DNA from: Leptoclinus maculatus
Taxonomy: Eukaryota > Chordata > Actinopteri > Perciformes > Stichaeidae
Direction: 5' to 3'
Assembly (NCBI GenBank): GCA_032191485.1
Contig: JAVDOI010000016.1
Coordinates: 9,279,759 to 9,343,758 of the forward strand
DNA: 64,000 nucleotides
Program-made: the position numbers and the translations under genes
Part shown: in pieces, positions 62,906-64,000 of the stretch
How positions within the stretch are numbered: the first letter of the stretch is position 1
Layout of the letters: the number at the start of each line of letters is the position of its first letter
The notes under the pieces: generated by a model
Told to the model about the DNA's origin: nothing
Databases searched by the model: none
Seen by the model: the letters and a program-made list of their open reading frames with translations, nothing else

Positions 62906-63495
62906 TGGGATAAACTTGAAAGCAGTGTCCCTGTTCCTGGCAGTGATTCGGTGTCATCAAAAAGGACACTTAAGGCATTAAAATATTTGTTGGCAGGGGC
63001 AAGAAACTAATGTCTTTGTACACACAATGCTACCCTGCTATGATTACCTCCAAACCCTAACCAAACAGGTCCTATACTCTCTGGTCACGTTTTCTAAACC
63101 ATTATTCCCAAACTAACCAGAAGAGGATGCTGCTGTCTAATGGTGACAACACCGTATGGATCAAATTAAGAAATTTAATAACGAGGCCAATCTTCTTCAT
63201 ACTGTAAGTTTTAAATGGCATGCCAACTGAGTATTATTACTTTTACGATCATACAAGATCATGCCATGCCTACTAAAATAGAGCAGGTAAGGGGACTGTA
63301 ATTATTTCCTGCCATGCTTCGCAATGTCTATTTTCTGCTGCTACGGGTCAATTGTAATTGACATATATGGAACTAAGTATAGCACAGAGTGTCAGAGCTT
63401 CCAAAACAAAGTAAAATAACTTGCGGAGCCATCACAGAAGGTAAAGAAGCAAAGTCCTTCCTTACAAATTTCAAGGGCCTCAAAAGGCCTGGCCG
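62906..63495. other. spacer between the LINE remnant and a terminal-exon-like stretch
   Basis: The first 100 bases may still be LINE-derived. Otherwise nothing is recognised, and no clear minus-strand AATAAA was found for the exon to the right. Confidence 0.3.
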
Positions 63496-63618
63496 TCATG
63501 TCGGCTCTTTCACATTTAATGAAGTTTTTTCGCACTTCAACCTCAAGTGGCTCAGCGCAGCCGGGTCCTCCGGGAACTCGAGCAAGTCCTTCACAGACGG
63601 GCTGACTAACAACACCAG
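63496..63618 (-). CDS. possible terminal coding exon of an unknown minus-strand gene
   Basis: After a tandem acceptor (CACACGTCAGCAG) the minus strand reads LVLLVSPSVKDLLEFPEDPA, then ALSHLRLKCEKTSLNVKEPT and a TGA. Codon use is mixed G/C-ending with several CpGs, unlike the A/T-rich flanks, and the peptide looks like a charged protein tail. The phase is not known, since the upstream exon would lie beyond what I can link. I do not recognise the protein. It could be the 3' end of the next gene to the right, or a chance frame. Confidence 0.35.
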   Translation of the reverse strand: MVLLVSPSVKDLLEFPEDPAALSHLRLKCEKTSLNVKEPT

Positions 63619-63744
63619 CTGCTGACGTGTGAATGTGTTTGTATGAACCTGCACGTCCTTGCGTGATGAGACAGAGAGTCAAGAGGAAGAAAAATAACAG
63701 CAGCAGGTTAATGGGCTGCAGTAAGTATACTATTGGTCCGGCAA

Positions 63745-63985
63745 GTTAGTGCTGAAACAATGAGTCCATTATTCAAATAGTCTTGGATGTATCGAGCAAC
63801 AATGGCAAACATTTAGCGGTTTCAGCTTTCTCGAATGTGAGAATTTGTTACTTTTCTCTGTTATTTATCATTGTAAATTGAACATCTTTGGTCAGACAAT
63901 ACAAACAATGTGTGGATGTAACTGTGATGGGCACTTTGACTAGGTTTTGATATTTAATAGACTCAAATATATATCAAAAAGATAA
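63745..63985 (+). repeat. dispersed teleost repeat A, third copy
   Basis: GTGCTGAAACAATGAGTCCATTATTC, then TGGCAAACATTTAGCGGTTTCAGC, TCTCGAATGTGAGAATTTG, GTAAATTGAACATCTTTGG and GTGATGGGCA, in the usual order of this family. Confidence 0.75.
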
Positions 63986-64000
63986 CAGATCTCTTAAAAG

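Overview
This window is vertebrate nuclear DNA, almost certainly from a ray-finned (teleost) fish. Genes are split by short GT-AG introns, long CA/GT microsatellites are frequent, and the dispersed repeats are of kinds I know from spiny-rayed fish. The proteins read as orthologues of vertebrate genes. There are no operons, CRISPR arrays or phage-like blocks.

Layout. 0-4.3 kb is repeat-rich: a fragment of a Tc1/mariner-like transposase, then a decayed PIF/Harbinger element with a MADF/BESS-like companion gene on the plus strand and a frameshifted transposase on the minus strand, then a GT-centred inverted repeat. 4.3-9.4 kb is a complete slc25a16 gene (nine coding exons, plus strand). 11.8-17.1 kb is a complete arachidonate 5-lipoxygenase gene (alox5, 14 exons, 674 residues, plus strand) with one GC-AG intron. 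17.1-30.3 kb is the 3' part of marchf8 on the minus strand: a long 3' UTR, four core exons and a large frame-neutral cassette exon. Alox5 and marchf8 converge tail to tail, and as I remember it they are also near neighbours on human 10q11. The first coding exon of the short marchf8 form was not found and may lie beyond 64 kb.

30.3-64 kb is mostly intron or intergenic DNA without a recognisable gene. It holds a roughly 0.5 kb direct duplication around an L2-type LINE tail, copies of at least three dispersed repeat families, a LINE reverse transcriptase remnant at 62.1-62.9 kb, two promoter-like CpG-richer patches (46.2-46.5 and 48.8-49.0 kb), very long microsatellites, and two unexplained minus-strand reading frames (55.1-55.4 and 63.5-63.6 kb).

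Function. Slc25a16 is an inner-membrane carrier linked to mitochondrial coenzyme A supply, alox5 starts leukotriene synthesis, and marchf8 is a membrane RING-CH ubiquitin ligase that removes immune receptors from the cell surface. They share a neighbourhood but no known pathway. I see no new multi-gene system. The strongest items are the marchf8 cassette exon that supplies its own copy of the first RING-CH cysteine, the changed regulatory residues and terminal valine of this alox5, its GC-AG intron, and the unexplained promoter at 46.4 kb.
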